NCBI GenBank assembly: GCA_002841375.1
Contig: PGZO01000008.1
Location: forward strand, 62,001-126,000
Origin: Firmicutes bacterium HGW-Firmicutes-7
GTDB taxonomy: Bacteria; Bacillota; Clostridia; Lachnospirales; Vallitaleaceae
Direction: 5' to 3'
Length of the DNA: 64,000 nucleotides
How positions within the stretch are numbered: position 1 is the first letter of the stretch; every line of letters starts with the position of its first letter. A program made the position numbers and the translations under genes. A model generated the notes under the pieces. That model ran no database searches, had not been told where the DNA came from, and was given only the letters and a program-made list of their open reading frames with translations. This document shows positions 27,552 to 37,192 of the stretch, piece after piece.

Positions 27552-28046
27552 TTAGTTTTCCTCCTTATTGATAGGATTTGCAAAAGACTTTATGTCTTCC
27601 GCTAAAAAACGAACAGCATGTAAAGTCATTAATCCAAACCCAACGAGCAAGGCCGAATTAACATATCCTGAAGATATTCCAAGGACTGCAGTTGGTTTGA
27701 TGGAAGCAGTTTTCGTAAATACAATGCTCAAATAAAAGATATATGTGGTAATTACAAATAAAAGTATATCTACAATTAATTTAACAATTCTTTTAACCTT
27801 TTCACTACCTTTGTTAACCAAAACATCAATGCCAATATTCATTCTATGTTTATAAGTGGCACTTGCCCCCATAAATACGCTCCATACAAAGCTTATAGTT
27901 GCTACCTCTTCAGCCCAATATAAGCCTGTATTTAAAAAGTATCTTAGTATAACATTAATGATTACAACAACAACCGTAATACTAATAAATACTCCACTTA
28001 TGATTTCTTCAAGATTTCTTAAAACATGTTTTAAATGGTTTATCAA
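27552..28046 (-). CDS. dctQ: TRAP transporter small permease (DctQ type)
   Basis: A 164-aa membrane protein with four helices. The conserved NVILRYFLNTGLYWAEEVATISFVWSVFMGA region (family RY.....xxwxeEl) identifies DctQ. TTG 28046 has GGAGG 8 nt upstream and is preferred over an earlier in-frame TTG at 28076, which lies upstream of that SD. A hairpin separates it from dctP. Confidence 0.9.
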   Translation of the reverse strand: MINHLKHVLRNLEEIISGVFISITVVVVIINVILRYFLNTGLYWAEEVATISFVWSVFMGASATYKHRMNIGIDVLVNKGSEKVKRIVKLIVDILLFVITTYIFYLSIVFTKTASIKPTAVLGISSGYVNSALLVGFGLMTLHAVRFLAEDIKSFANPINKEEN

Positions 28047-28106
28047 ATCGTCCTTCCTCCAATCAAGTGTGATCAATCTTTAAGTAAATAAGGATATTTT
28101 TTTAAA

Positions 28107-28145
28107 TAAAAGACTCTCTTGTTTTATAAGACAACAGAGTCTTTT
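28107..28145 (-). terminator. Hairpin between dctP and dctQM (partial terminator)
   Basis: 10-bp stem AAAAGACTCT/AGAGTCTTTT with an inner TTGT/ACAA pair, flanked by A/T runs on both sides. Placed just after dctP, it probably ends most transcripts and stabilises the dctP message so that the binding protein is made in excess of the permease. The second role is inference. Confidence 0.75.
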
Positions 28146-28181
28146 ATAACTAATATTTGAATACAAATCTAACTCTAGATT

Positions 28182-29246
28182 CTATTTATTTCTTATTTTA
28201 GCAAGTTCAGCCTGAAGTTGGTTATACATCTCCATATTTACACCAGGTAGTGTTTCATACAAACCTTTAGTGGCTTCCGTAAATGCTTCCATGTCTACTT
28301 CATTAAATTCAACACCGTAGGATTCTAATTCTTTTACAATATCTGCATGTTGAGATTTAAGTAATGCAATGCTGCTTTCTGCTTCGCGAGCAATTTCTTC
28401 TTCCATAATAACGCGATATTTTTCAGGAATAGAATCCCATACTTCGGTAGATATGTAAAAACCACATGTGCCAAGGAAATGGTTTGTAAGTGCAACATTT
28501 TTCTTTCCAGTTTCATAAACTTTTGTTTGAATGTTTGTGAATTCTGAACCTTCTAGTCCATCTACAACACCTTGTTCCAAAGCACTAAAAGTTTCACCCC
28601 ATGGAAGTGGAACAGCATTTGCACCCATTGCATTTAATGTTTCAATGAACAATTGGCTCCCAGGTGTTCTTATCTTAAGACCTTTCAAATCTTCTGGCTT
28701 GGTTACAACTTTATCAGTAATAACACTTCTAAATCCAAAAATAAAATCTAATGCTAAAATCTTAATGCCTTTTTCTTCTGCTTTCTTCTTCCAACCTTCA
28801 ACCATCTCTGTTCTAATTAATTCAACGTATTCATCATAATTGTTATACAACATAGGACCTACCAAAGCCGTAAACTCAGGAACATAATCACCTATGTACG
28901 ATGGGTCTTCTACCGAGATAAAGTTAGCACCACGTACAACTTGTTCTACCCCATCTTTATATGTAGCAATTTGGCCCGATGGAAATGTTTGAATTTCAAT
29001 TGCGCCATTTGTTTTTTCTAAGATGTTTTTGGCGATTGTATTCATGGATATTGTCAATTGTTCTTCTGGATCAAATACGTGACTAAGTCTTAATATTAAT
29101 TTATAATCATCTCCTGCTTCTTCACTTTCCCCATTAACATTAGTTCCTACAACTTCTATTTCTTTTTTTGTACAACCACTAAAGATACTGACAACTAGTA
29201 GTAATGCTAAACATAGTATTCCAAACTTCTTTAAAATATTTTTCAT
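28182..29246 (-). CDS. dctP: TRAP transporter solute-binding lipoprotein (DctP type)
   Basis: A 354-aa lipoprotein: signal peptide with lipobox FSGC (Cys about residue 25), then the DctP fold. Marks are the LRLSHVFDPEEQLTISMN opening, the conserved Arg in LKGLKIRTPGSQLFIETL that pairs with the substrate carboxylate, and VPLPWGETFSALEQGVVDGLEG. It delivers a carboxylate-type substrate to DctQM; the exact substrate cannot be read from sequence. It lies 91 bp downstream of the YesN-type regulator. Confidence 0.94.
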   Translation of the reverse strand: MKNILKKFGILCLALLLVVSIFSGCTKKEIEVVGTNVNGESEEAGDDYKLILRLSHVFDPEEQLTISMNTIAKNILEKTNGAIEIQTFPSGQIATYKDGVEQVVRGANFISVEDPSYIGDYVPEFTALVGPMLYNNYDEYVELIRTEMVEGWKKKAEEKGIKILALDFIFGFRSVITDKVVTKPEDLKGLKIRTPGSQLFIETLNAMGANAVPLPWGETFSALEQGVVDGLEGSEFTNIQTKVYETGKKNVALTNHFLGTCGFYISTEVWDSIPEKYRVIMEEEIAREAESSIALLKSQHADIVKELESYGVEFNEVDMEAFTEATKGLYETLPGVNMEMYNQLQAELAKIRNK

Positions 29247-29337
29247 TTTGTTCCTCCCTGTTATTATTATGTGTCAATTATATCAAGTAAGTTTGAATAA
29301 AGATTATCTATGATTAATATTTATTGTATATTTTCAA

Positions 29338-30939
29338 CTAATTTTTTCTGTTTTCACGATATTCTTTGGGTGTAATGCCTTCAATTTTCTTAAAACACAC
29401 TACGAAGTGCTGTGAATTAATAAATCCTGCTTTTTCACCGATTTCATACAACTTCATATTTGTTGTTTCAATAAGCTTCTTTGCAATATTAATTCTATAA
29501 TTTAATATATACCGCGATATAGTCACCCCAGTCTCTTCTTTAAAAATTCTAGACAGGTATACTTTATGTATATTTAATGCCTCGGAAATATCATGCAAAG
29601 ATATAGCGAGTTCATAATTCTCCTCAATATAAAGAATAGCATCATTAATACGTCGACTATATCTTGTTTTTTCTGAAATAATATATATAGCCTGTTCGAA
29701 GTTCTGTATAAACCATTCAATGATTTCTTCAACTGTGTCAAATTGATCAACCATCTGAACGGGAAGATAATTAATTCCAAAAAGCTCCCCGTATGTAATA
29801 TTATTCTGCTTACAAATATTTGACAAAAGATAGAACAGTTGTCCATTTACTTCCTTCAAAAAATTATATTGCATAAAGCCACTTAAATTTTCCTTATATA
29901 AATCAGTAATTTCTTTTTTCAGTTTACTAATATCGTTATTATTTATATCCTCTATAATTTTATCTATTTTGTTCTTTAATGTCTGCTCAGACATTTTCGT
30001 TAGTTTTGGGATGGACAAATTATAATTCAAGTTCTTTTCTTTCCCTAAAAACAGTCGATACTTTAAGACTTCGTTTGCTTCTACATATCTTTCTTTAAAG
30101 GAATCAACTCCCTGAAAATCTCTGCTTATAGAAATAGATATTGTATGTTGCTGGTCTCGTGTGGAAAATGCTGCACGTAAATTGTTTACAATATTAAAAC
30201 TATTTTTTAGTTTAAAGCTTTCACTAGAATCGCTCGTAATTATAACAATTACTATAAATTTTCCATTTCCAATATAGGCAAAGGTTTGGATTATTTTTTG
30301 TTTTTGTTCATCATTAAATCTCTCTAGCGTAGACGTAAGATTGTTTTTAATCTTCTCTTTCGCATATTCCTTGTAATTCATTTTACTTGAATAGTAATCA
30401 TCAATACTAACAATTAAAACTGCATAGTTAATGTTTTGTTCTAATTGTAAACATTCACTAATACCTACATTATCTTGATTATCTATACACCCTATAAGCT
30501 TTTCATTGTTTTTTATTTGCGCCTTTTCATCTTCTTTCACTCTTTGCTTTACCGCTTGGACTTTATTTACATAAACACTAAGTAAAAGTTGAATGATATC
30601 TTCTTTCTTCAATAAATCTTTTATCAGATAATCTTCAACATTCATGCGAACCGCTTCTCTTGCAAAAGAAAATTCTTCATAGCAACTTAATATAATGAAT
30701 CTCTGCTCGCTATCTGCTTCTCTAATCTTCTTAATCAATTCAAGACCTGTCATTATTGGCATTTGGATATCTGTAATAATAATATCAGGTTTCATTTTGA
30801 TATACATTTCATAGGCTTCCTTACCGTTTTTTGCCTCCCCACAAACTTCAAACCCTAATTCATTCCAATCTATGAGGCGGTTCAGCAATTCTCTTGCAGG
30901 TTTTTCGTCGTCTACAATGAGTACTTTCAAATTAGCCAT
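29338..30939 (-). CDS. YesN-type response regulator (REC + AraC HTH)
   Basis: A 533-aa cytoplasmic regulator. REC domain (1-125): VDDEKPARE, phosphoacceptor Asp in IIITDIQMP, Lys in LIKDLLKK (the usual following Pro is Asp). A long middle region (about 140-420), common in YesN proteins, then two AraC-type helix-turn-helix motifs (about 430-530: DISEALNIHKVYLSRIFKEE and IGEKAGFINSQHFVVCFKK). Its ATG directly follows the kinase stop; the SD AAGGAGGGG lies inside the kinase 3' end. It probably activates dctPQM just downstream. Confidence 0.93.
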   Translation of the reverse strand: MANLKVLIVDDEKPARELLNRLIDWNELGFEVCGEAKNGKEAYEMYIKMKPDIIITDIQMPIMTGLELIKKIREADSEQRFIILSCYEEFSFAREAVRMNVEDYLIKDLLKKEDIIQLLLSVYVNKVQAVKQRVKEDEKAQIKNNEKLIGCIDNQDNVGISECLQLEQNINYAVLIVSIDDYYSSKMNYKEYAKEKIKNNLTSTLERFNDEQKQKIIQTFAYIGNGKFIVIVIITSDSSESFKLKNSFNIVNNLRAAFSTRDQQHTISISISRDFQGVDSFKERYVEANEVLKYRLFLGKEKNLNYNLSIPKLTKMSEQTLKNKIDKIIEDINNNDISKLKKEITDLYKENLSGFMQYNFLKEVNGQLFYLLSNICKQNNITYGELFGINYLPVQMVDQFDTVEEIIEWFIQNFEQAIYIISEKTRYSRRINDAILYIEENYELAISLHDISEALNIHKVYLSRIFKEETGVTISRYILNYRINIAKKLIETTNMKLYEIGEKAGFINSQHFVVCFKKIEGITPKEYRENRKN

Positions 30940-32760
30940 TTAAATCCCCTCCTTAGGTATGATCGGAATTTTAAAACTTATTGTTGTCCCGATATCTAAT
31001 TCGCTTTTTATTTTAAGTTGATATGCTTCCCCGTAGTATAGATTCAAACGGTCATCAATATTTTTTAATCCAATATTGTTAAATCCTTTCTTACAAACAG
31101 AATTTGTTTTCGGCTGCTTTATACTCTGATCAATCAACACCTTCTCAATCTGTTCCATTGACATACCAAGACCGTTATCTTCTACCTCAATTACTATACA
31201 TTCCTCATCACTTCGTGTAACCCGAATTTCAATTTTCCCATCTGTTCCTTTTGGTAGGATCCCATGATAGGCGGAATTTTCAACAATAGGCTGTAAAATT
31301 AATTTGGGCACTTCTATTTGTTTAATATTATCGTGAATTATGATATTGATTTTTATATCAAAATCATATCTGACTTGAAAAATATTCAAAAAACTCTTTA
31401 CGCATTCTAATTCTTCTTCAATAGATATAAAATCTGTATTAACAGACATACTTGACCTTAATAATAAATTAAAAGACTCAATTACACCTACTAATTTCTC
31501 AGCATTTTCTTCAATTGCTAAATACTTAATGGCATTAAGGGTATTATGAATAAAATGAGGATTTATTTGGGATTGTAGTAATTCTAATCGAAGCATTAGA
31601 TTACTAATCTCGTATTTATTTTTCTCGTTTTGCTCTTGCTTTACTTGCTGAAATAATACCTGTACATCAACAACCATCTTGTTAAATCCTTCAACAAGAA
31701 TTTTTAGCTCATCTTGGCTTTTGACTTCGAGTGGACTTGGCCAATTCCCACTTTCTAATTCTTGCATTGCTTTAGATACGCTAATAATTGGTTTCGTAAT
31801 ATGTTGTGATATAAAAAATGAAGTAACAAGTACAAGTAAAATACTAAACAATACGATGGCAAGAATAATTTTACCAATTACCTTGTTTCCCTCATTCATA
31901 GCTTCATAGGATATTCCACCTACAACAGTCCAATCTTTATAATTTTCAAGAGATTGAGTAATAATATATGTATTAAGATTTTGTATAGTTATATTTCGAA
32001 TATCGCCCTCATTTTCAGATACAACCTTTTTTAACTCCTGTTGAGTGAATGGAACATTTCCAACTTCAAGTATTACATTTCCCATTTCATCAATGACCAT
32101 ACCAAAATCAAACTCTTCCTGGCAGGATTTTGTAAATTCTCGGAAGATATAGTCTTTTTTTATATTAAGTAGCAGATATCCTATCTGTATAAAATTGTTT
32201 TCATTAATGTAGGTTGAAAAATAAGTAATTGTAGATTTTGTGTCTGCTGAATTGTTATATTGTCGGTTTGGAAAATCTGTCGGTATAGAAAATCCACTAT
32301 TTTTATTCGTCTTTATAAAATCATTAAAGGATTCAAAGTCTCTTATAATCTGATTGTAAGGCTCAATTTTATAAAAGCGATCCAATATTTCTTTATTCAT
32401 ATCAAAAGCTAAAATCGAGTTAACACGAATATTTTCGTATGCATATTTCCTAAGCAATTCAGAAATAGCCCTCTCATATTTCCCCTGATTGTTTGAATCT
32501 TCGTTACTCCAAATTATAAGCTGCTGTAGTACATCATCATCTTGAATTGTATTTTGAAGTTCTATGACTTTTCCAATTTCTTCCTCAAGATTTTTTACGA
32601 TAATATCCATTTTATGCTCTGTGATAACTACCATGCGCTTCATCAATTCATTTGAATAGATATAACTAATCAACATAGCTGCAACTAAAATAGTACTGAC
32701 GACAACAACTGAAACACTAATGGTGATTCTATTCCTTAGGTGTTTTACTTTAAACCTCAT
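30940..32760 (-). CDS. YesM-type sensor histidine kinase
   Basis: A 606-aa membrane kinase: TM1 about 12-32, extracytoplasmic sensor region (about 33-290), TM2 about 295-318, HAMP about 320-370 (ISQHITKPIISVSKAM), His_kinase domain with QSQINPHFIHNTLNAIKYL, and a HATPase domain with VENSAYHG, DNGLGMS and NIGLKNIDDRL. It begins 4 bp after a solute-binding lipoprotein gene and abuts its response regulator. The binding protein next to it may feed its sensor domain. Confidence 0.93.
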   Translation of the reverse strand: MRFKVKHLRNRITISVSVVVVSTILVAAMLISYIYSNELMKRMVVITEHKMDIIVKNLEEEIGKVIELQNTIQDDDVLQQLIIWSNEDSNNQGKYERAISELLRKYAYENIRVNSILAFDMNKEILDRFYKIEPYNQIIRDFESFNDFIKTNKNSGFSIPTDFPNRQYNNSADTKSTITYFSTYINENNFIQIGYLLLNIKKDYIFREFTKSCQEEFDFGMVIDEMGNVILEVGNVPFTQQELKKVVSENEGDIRNITIQNLNTYIITQSLENYKDWTVVGGISYEAMNEGNKVIGKIILAIVLFSILLVLVTSFFISQHITKPIISVSKAMQELESGNWPSPLEVKSQDELKILVEGFNKMVVDVQVLFQQVKQEQNEKNKYEISNLMLRLELLQSQINPHFIHNTLNAIKYLAIEENAEKLVGVIESFNLLLRSSMSVNTDFISIEEELECVKSFLNIFQVRYDFDIKINIIIHDNIKQIEVPKLILQPIVENSAYHGILPKGTDGKIEIRVTRSDEECIVIEVEDNGLGMSMEQIEKVLIDQSIKQPKTNSVCKKGFNNIGLKNIDDRLNLYYGEAYQLKIKSELDIGTTISFKIPIIPKEGI

Positions 32761-32764
32761 AGAA

Positions 32765-34078
32765 TCACCGCCCTTGATTCAGCATACTATCAAGTATATA
32801 TTGAGCTTCAATTTGTGCTTCTGTCAAAGCTTCCATAGCTGGTACATTTTCAATTAAAACTTTATTTGCTGCAGTTTCTAGTAAATCATATATCTTTCCG
32901 TCTGTTGAATCTATAAAGATTTTTGTACCCAGCTTCACCTGACTTATAGGTATAAAATAATCCGGATTTTCGAGTACAACATCATAGAATGCATCTTCAT
33001 CCATGGAGGACTTTCTTACTGGTAAAAATCCAGTATTTGTTACCCAATGCAAACTTTTTTCTTCATTTGTCAAGTATGTAATCCACTCAAGTGCACCATC
33101 TTTCTTATCCTGTTCAACGTAAAGAGGAATACACAACGAATAAAGATTGACTACGCCTCTTGGGTTTGCTAATTTATTTTCCCATGAGGGTAACATATAA
33201 GTTCCAATAACTCTAGAATCCAGTTCACCTCGGTCTCCACAGGAACCAATATATCCAGCTGCACGTCCTTGCATCAAATCATCAATTGTTGCATACAAAT
33301 AGCTCCAGCTATCAACACCATAGTGCACCTTCATTACGTTCTTATCATGGATTAGCTCCCTAAAAAATTCCCATGCTTCAACCCATTCTTCACTGTTTAT
33401 CATAATCTGTTTTCCGTCATCACTCAAAAAATTACCACCATTACTAATAGCAGCATCAATCAGGTTCTGAGCTCCATACATAATCTCCCAACCGTAAACA
33501 AGGGTTTCCTCATTATTCTTTTGAGTTAGCTTACTTGCGACTTCAGAAACAGCTTCCCAAGTTAATAAATCCACTGGCTTAATATTATGTTGCTTAAAAA
33601 AATCTCTTCTGTAAAAAAGAACTGATGTTGTACCATACATAGGAATTCCCATAATGTCATCTCTTATTTTGTTCTGCTCTAAATAAGATTCTATAAAGTC
33701 ATCTAACTGTTTATCATCAGCGAAGTCATTAAGCGTAAAAATAACCCCTTTAGACGCCAAATAAAATAAATGTTGATTTTCTAATAAAACTACGCTAGGG
33801 ACCCGCTTTCGAGCAATCGATGATTTTAATGCTTTAAATGTTTCTTCATAGCTTGATTGTTCAACACCAACAACATAATAATCGTTTTGTGAATTATTGA
33901 ATTCATCAATATATTCTTTCATTAATTGATTGGAATAACCGCTTAAACCATACCAAAACTCAATCTCAATCTTATTTGTTTTCTTTTCTAGCTGCATCTT
34001 TTCAATATTATAATATGTACATCCCCCCAAACTTATTGCAATAAAAAAAGACAGCACTAACCATCTAGATTTACTCAT
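32765..34078 (-). CDS. Family 1 extracellular solute-binding lipoprotein, likely sensory
   Basis: A 437-aa lipoprotein with lipobox LGGC (about residue 20), followed by the ABC-type binding-protein fold: KIEIEFWYGLSG, AVSEVASKLTQ, and GRAAGYIGSCG regions. No ABC permease or ATPase is encoded beside it; instead it is directly followed by a YesM kinase gene (4-bp gap) and a TRAP system. This suggests that it presents a ligand to the kinase, as in known binding protein/LytS/YesN three-component systems such as XylFII-LytS-YesN. That role is inferred. ATG 34078 is preceded by GGGAG. Confidence 0.85.
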   Translation of the reverse strand: MSKSRWLVLSFFIAISLGGCTYYNIEKMQLEKKTNKIEIEFWYGLSGYSNQLMKEYIDEFNNSQNDYYVVGVEQSSYEETFKALKSSIARKRVPSVVLLENQHLFYLASKGVIFTLNDFADDKQLDDFIESYLEQNKIRDDIMGIPMYGTTSVLFYRRDFFKQHNIKPVDLLTWEAVSEVASKLTQKNNEETLVYGWEIMYGAQNLIDAAISNGGNFLSDDGKQIMINSEEWVEAWEFFRELIHDKNVMKVHYGVDSWSYLYATIDDLMQGRAAGYIGSCGDRGELDSRVIGTYMLPSWENKLANPRGVVNLYSLCIPLYVEQDKKDGALEWITYLTNEEKSLHWVTNTGFLPVRKSSMDEDAFYDVVLENPDYFIPISQVKLGTKIFIDSTDGKIYDLLETAANKVLIENVPAMEALTEAQIEAQYILDSMLNQGR

Positions 34079-34257
34079 TATTTTAACCACTCCCTTCAAT
34101 ACTTTCTACACTAATATTTAATTCTCTAGTCTAGACCCACGGCATTTCCCCCATGAAATAATAAAGGCCTACTTTGAAATTCTAACATATTACCTGCTAT
34201 TTTACCATTATCCATATTCACTTTCAAACGCTTCATCTTCTACAATAACTATACCAA

Positions 34258-36000
34258 TCACAGGTTATTACCCCCTATCGAACAAGGTATTTTTATAATC
34301 ACCTTTGTGCCCTTATATTTTTCACTTTGAATGTCAACACCATATTCATCCCCATAATAAAGTTTAATTCTTTGATCCACATTATATATGCCAATATGCT
34401 GGTCTGTCCTATAATTTGATATTCTCTGAATTTCTTCTCCAGTCATACCAATACCATTATCAAATATTTCAAATTCAAGGCCGTCTTCCTTTAATCGCCC
34501 ATTTATGGCAATAATTCCAACTTGCACACTATTATTTAAACCATGCAAAATTGCATTTTCAATAAATGGTTGTAAAATCAACCTTGGAATCTTATATTCA
34601 AATATCTCTTTTTCTATATCTATTATTACATTAAAAGTATCTATATATTTTATTTTTTGAATGGCAAGATAGCTTTCAATAAAATCTATACTCTTTTTAA
34701 CAGAAACAAACTCTTCTTCACAATCAATACTGTTTCTCAGTATTTTTGCTAAATTTGTTACAACACTAATAACTTCATCTTTTTGTCCAAGCTTCGTACT
34801 CCATTTAATTACATCTAACGTATTGTATAGAAAATGCGGGTTAAGCTGAGCTTGTAACATCTTAATCTCCGTTGTTCTAAGTTCTCGTTGCTTTTCAATA
34901 ACTCTATTCATATATTCTTTAAGACGATCAACCATTCGATTAAAATATTTTCCTAAATCGCCCATTTCATCGTTATTATTAAATTTTGCCTTTACATTAA
35001 AGCTTCCTTCCTCAACTTGCCCCATAATACAAATCAACTCTCTGATTGGATTTGAAATATACCGCGCTATAAGGATAGAAAGGGCACAGCAGATAGATAA
35101 GCTTATCATACACCCTACTAATAATATTACCTGAAGAATACTATTTAGTTGACGAAATATGCTTGAGGGCACATTTGCAGTTGTTGTGATACCCACCACA
35201 TCATCCACATAATGAACTGTTAAATAACTATCCTTTTTTATTTCGTTCCGAATACTTTTAAATTCCATGATTTTCTCGCGATCTAAATAAGAGGCTCTTT
35301 GAAACTTTCCTTCCATACTAGGATTTTGAACATCCAATATTGTATACAGATTTTCATCCAACATAACAATGTGTAGAGGTATTCCACTATTAATCATTCG
35401 TAATTCCTCTAGAAAAATATCTCTATAAATATCAACAACAATGTAACCAATACATTGCCCCTTTTCATTTAAAATTTGATTTCCCAAACTAATTATGCTA
35501 TTACTTCCTCCGGAATATACTATTTGCTGAGGATAAACAACACTACGCCCATCCGCTTTATTAATATCTCTAAAAATCCCCCAACTATTTTTAGAATCTA
35601 CTTCGTATACTTTTGGCATAGGACTTGTAGAAAAAATAAGATCGCCGGATATATTCATAATATGTACGGCGGGCTTAATCTTTTGTTCTTTTATTGTATC
35701 AAAGATTTTTTCATATATTATATTCTCATTAAAATTAACTTCAATCCCATTCGAAAGCACATTAATAATCGTTTCGTCTGTTTGAAGCGCTAAGATAATA
35801 TCCGTATATTCTTCAAGCTTACTATCTATTCTCTCATGAGCAGTAGCTATACTATTATAGGTTTGTTCATACATTATTTTGTTTAAAAAGTTCACTGACA
35901 ACCCATACATCATACCGCTAATAATAACCATGGGAATGGTGCTGCATAGAATAAAGGCAATAAATAGCTTATAAAAAAGTGGAATTCTTATTTTTTTCAT
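34258..36000 (-). CDS. YesM-type sensor histidine kinase (second)
   Basis: A 580-aa membrane kinase with TM1 about 10-32, extracytoplasmic dCache-like part, TM2 about 278-300, HAMP (RYISNPIRELICIMGQVEEG), phospho-accepting His in QAQLNPHFLYNTLDVIKW, and HATPase motifs VENAILHGLNN, DNGIGM and IGIYNVDQRIKLYYG. There is no response regulator of its own beside it; the nearest is the YesN-type gene at 29338. GGAGG is 7 nt upstream of the ATG; it follows a binding-protein gene by 13 bp. Confidence 0.92.
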   Translation of the reverse strand: MKKIRIPLFYKLFIAFILCSTIPMVIISGMMYGLSVNFLNKIMYEQTYNSIATAHERIDSKLEEYTDIILALQTDETIINVLSNGIEVNFNENIIYEKIFDTIKEQKIKPAVHIMNISGDLIFSTSPMPKVYEVDSKNSWGIFRDINKADGRSVVYPQQIVYSGGSNSIISLGNQILNEKGQCIGYIVVDIYRDIFLEELRMINSGIPLHIVMLDENLYTILDVQNPSMEGKFQRASYLDREKIMEFKSIRNEIKKDSYLTVHYVDDVVGITTTANVPSSIFRQLNSILQVILLVGCMISLSICCALSILIARYISNPIRELICIMGQVEEGSFNVKAKFNNNDEMGDLGKYFNRMVDRLKEYMNRVIEKQRELRTTEIKMLQAQLNPHFLYNTLDVIKWSTKLGQKDEVISVVTNLAKILRNSIDCEEEFVSVKKSIDFIESYLAIQKIKYIDTFNVIIDIEKEIFEYKIPRLILQPFIENAILHGLNNSVQVGIIAINGRLKEDGLEFEIFDNGIGMTGEEIQRISNYRTDQHIGIYNVDQRIKLYYGDEYGVDIQSEKYKGTKVIIKIPCSIGGNNL

Positions 36001-36013
36001 TTATTATCCTCCA

Positions 36014-37051
36014 CTACTGATTCATGACTATTAATTCTTTCCAAATATTCAAGACGTATGTTTTTTTTGAATACGTATCTAAATTTTTCACATCATAAAT
36101 ATTAATCTCCTCCATTGGAATTAATCCTTCAGGAACAGCAATATCTGTCCTAATAGAACGCAGATAAAAATAATCCACCATGTAGGTTTGAACTTTTTCA
36201 CTAAGCACAAAATCTATAAATATCTTCGCATTTTCTTTGTTTTTAGCATCCTTCATAAGTGCAATCGAATCTGTTATTACCGGTGTGCCTTCCTTTAGAT
36301 ACACAACGTTCACATCTGCTCCTTTATGTAAATATTGCACGACTGCTTCCTCCATTGTTATCCCTATTGCAAAATCACCATTTGCTACACTGTCATAGGT
36401 TTCTGATGACTTCGCCAATACCTTACCGTCTAAATTATCAATAAAGCGTTCTATATTTCTCCAATTATATCCCGAGCCAGAATTATTTAATTGCAGAAAA
36501 AAAGACAGTGCTAAATACGCTGATCCGGAATTATTCGGGTCAGCAAAAGCAATCTTTCCTTTCCACTTTGGGTCTAATAAATCCATCCATGAATTTGGCA
36601 CCTCTTCTGGTGTCACTAATTTGGTGTTATACATCAAAACAATTGGGAGCAAATTAAATCCCGAAAAGTAGTTCTGATTATGCTTATATGTATCTTCTAT
36701 TTTATCATCATAACTTGTTACATAGGGTTCAAATAAATCTAAATAAATTTCTAAATATTCTCTGCTCCCCCCCCACATTACATCCATTAAATATTTATCT
36801 TCTTTTGTATCTAATAACTTAAGCAACTCCATTGTACCTGCAGACAAATACTCAACTTGTATTCCTGTCGTTTCCTGAAATTCTTTTATTATAGGAATAA
36901 TGATTCCTTCATTTAAAGGACTATATATGGTAAGTACATCACTATCTATTTCTTTATTTATTAATGAGAGGAATTTATGACTTGGAAATTGCATTATCAA
37001 TATGAGCGATATCACACAGCAGATCAACAATATCAAACCTGGTTTTTTCAC
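36014..37051 (-). CDS. Membrane-anchored family 1 solute-binding protein (Fe/AfuA-like)
   Basis: A 345-aa protein with one N-terminal hydrophobic helix and no lipobox, then a binding-protein fold (VLTIYSPLNEGIIIPIIKEFQETTGIQVEYL, typical of iron/2-aminoethylphosphonate-type binding proteins; PNSWMDLLDPKWKGKIAFADPNNSGSAYL). GTG 37051 has GGAGG 8 nt upstream; the ATG five codons earlier overlaps that SD. No transporter is adjacent; a YesM kinase follows 13 bp downstream. Likely a tethered sensor for that kinase (inference). Confidence 0.83.
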   Translation of the reverse strand: MKKPGLILLICCVISLILIMQFPSHKFLSLINKEIDSDVLTIYSPLNEGIIIPIIKEFQETTGIQVEYLSAGTMELLKLLDTKEDKYLMDVMWGGSREYLEIYLDLFEPYVTSYDDKIEDTYKHNQNYFSGFNLLPIVLMYNTKLVTPEEVPNSWMDLLDPKWKGKIAFADPNNSGSAYLALSFFLQLNNSGSGYNWRNIERFIDNLDGKVLAKSSETYDSVANGDFAIGITMEEAVVQYLHKGADVNVVYLKEGTPVITDSIALMKDAKNKENAKIFIDFVLSEKVQTYMVDYFYLRSIRTDIAVPEGLIPMEEINIYDVKNLDTYSKKTYVLNIWKELIVMNQ

Positions 37052-37135
37052 AATTTTATCCTCCATTTTTGTAACATTGTATCATAGGTTACAATAATTC
37101 AGCAAGACATAAATATTTTTTGTCTATTTTCACTA

Positions 37136-37192
37136 AAAAAATAACCCTAAACTAAATCTATAGAAGATCGTGTTGATTATAGGGTTATTTTG
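37136..37192 (-). terminator. Intrinsic terminator after the unknown surface protein
   Basis: AAAATAACCCTA pairs with TAGGGTTATTTT across an AT-rich loop of about 30 nt; the 3' arm overlaps the stop codon. The T-run on the minus strand fits a terminator for the 37185 gene. Confidence 0.65.

Noticed and set aside
32765-34078. ABC importer operon for sugars
   Set aside because: The binding protein has no permease or ATPase gene next to it; kinase and TRAP genes follow instead.
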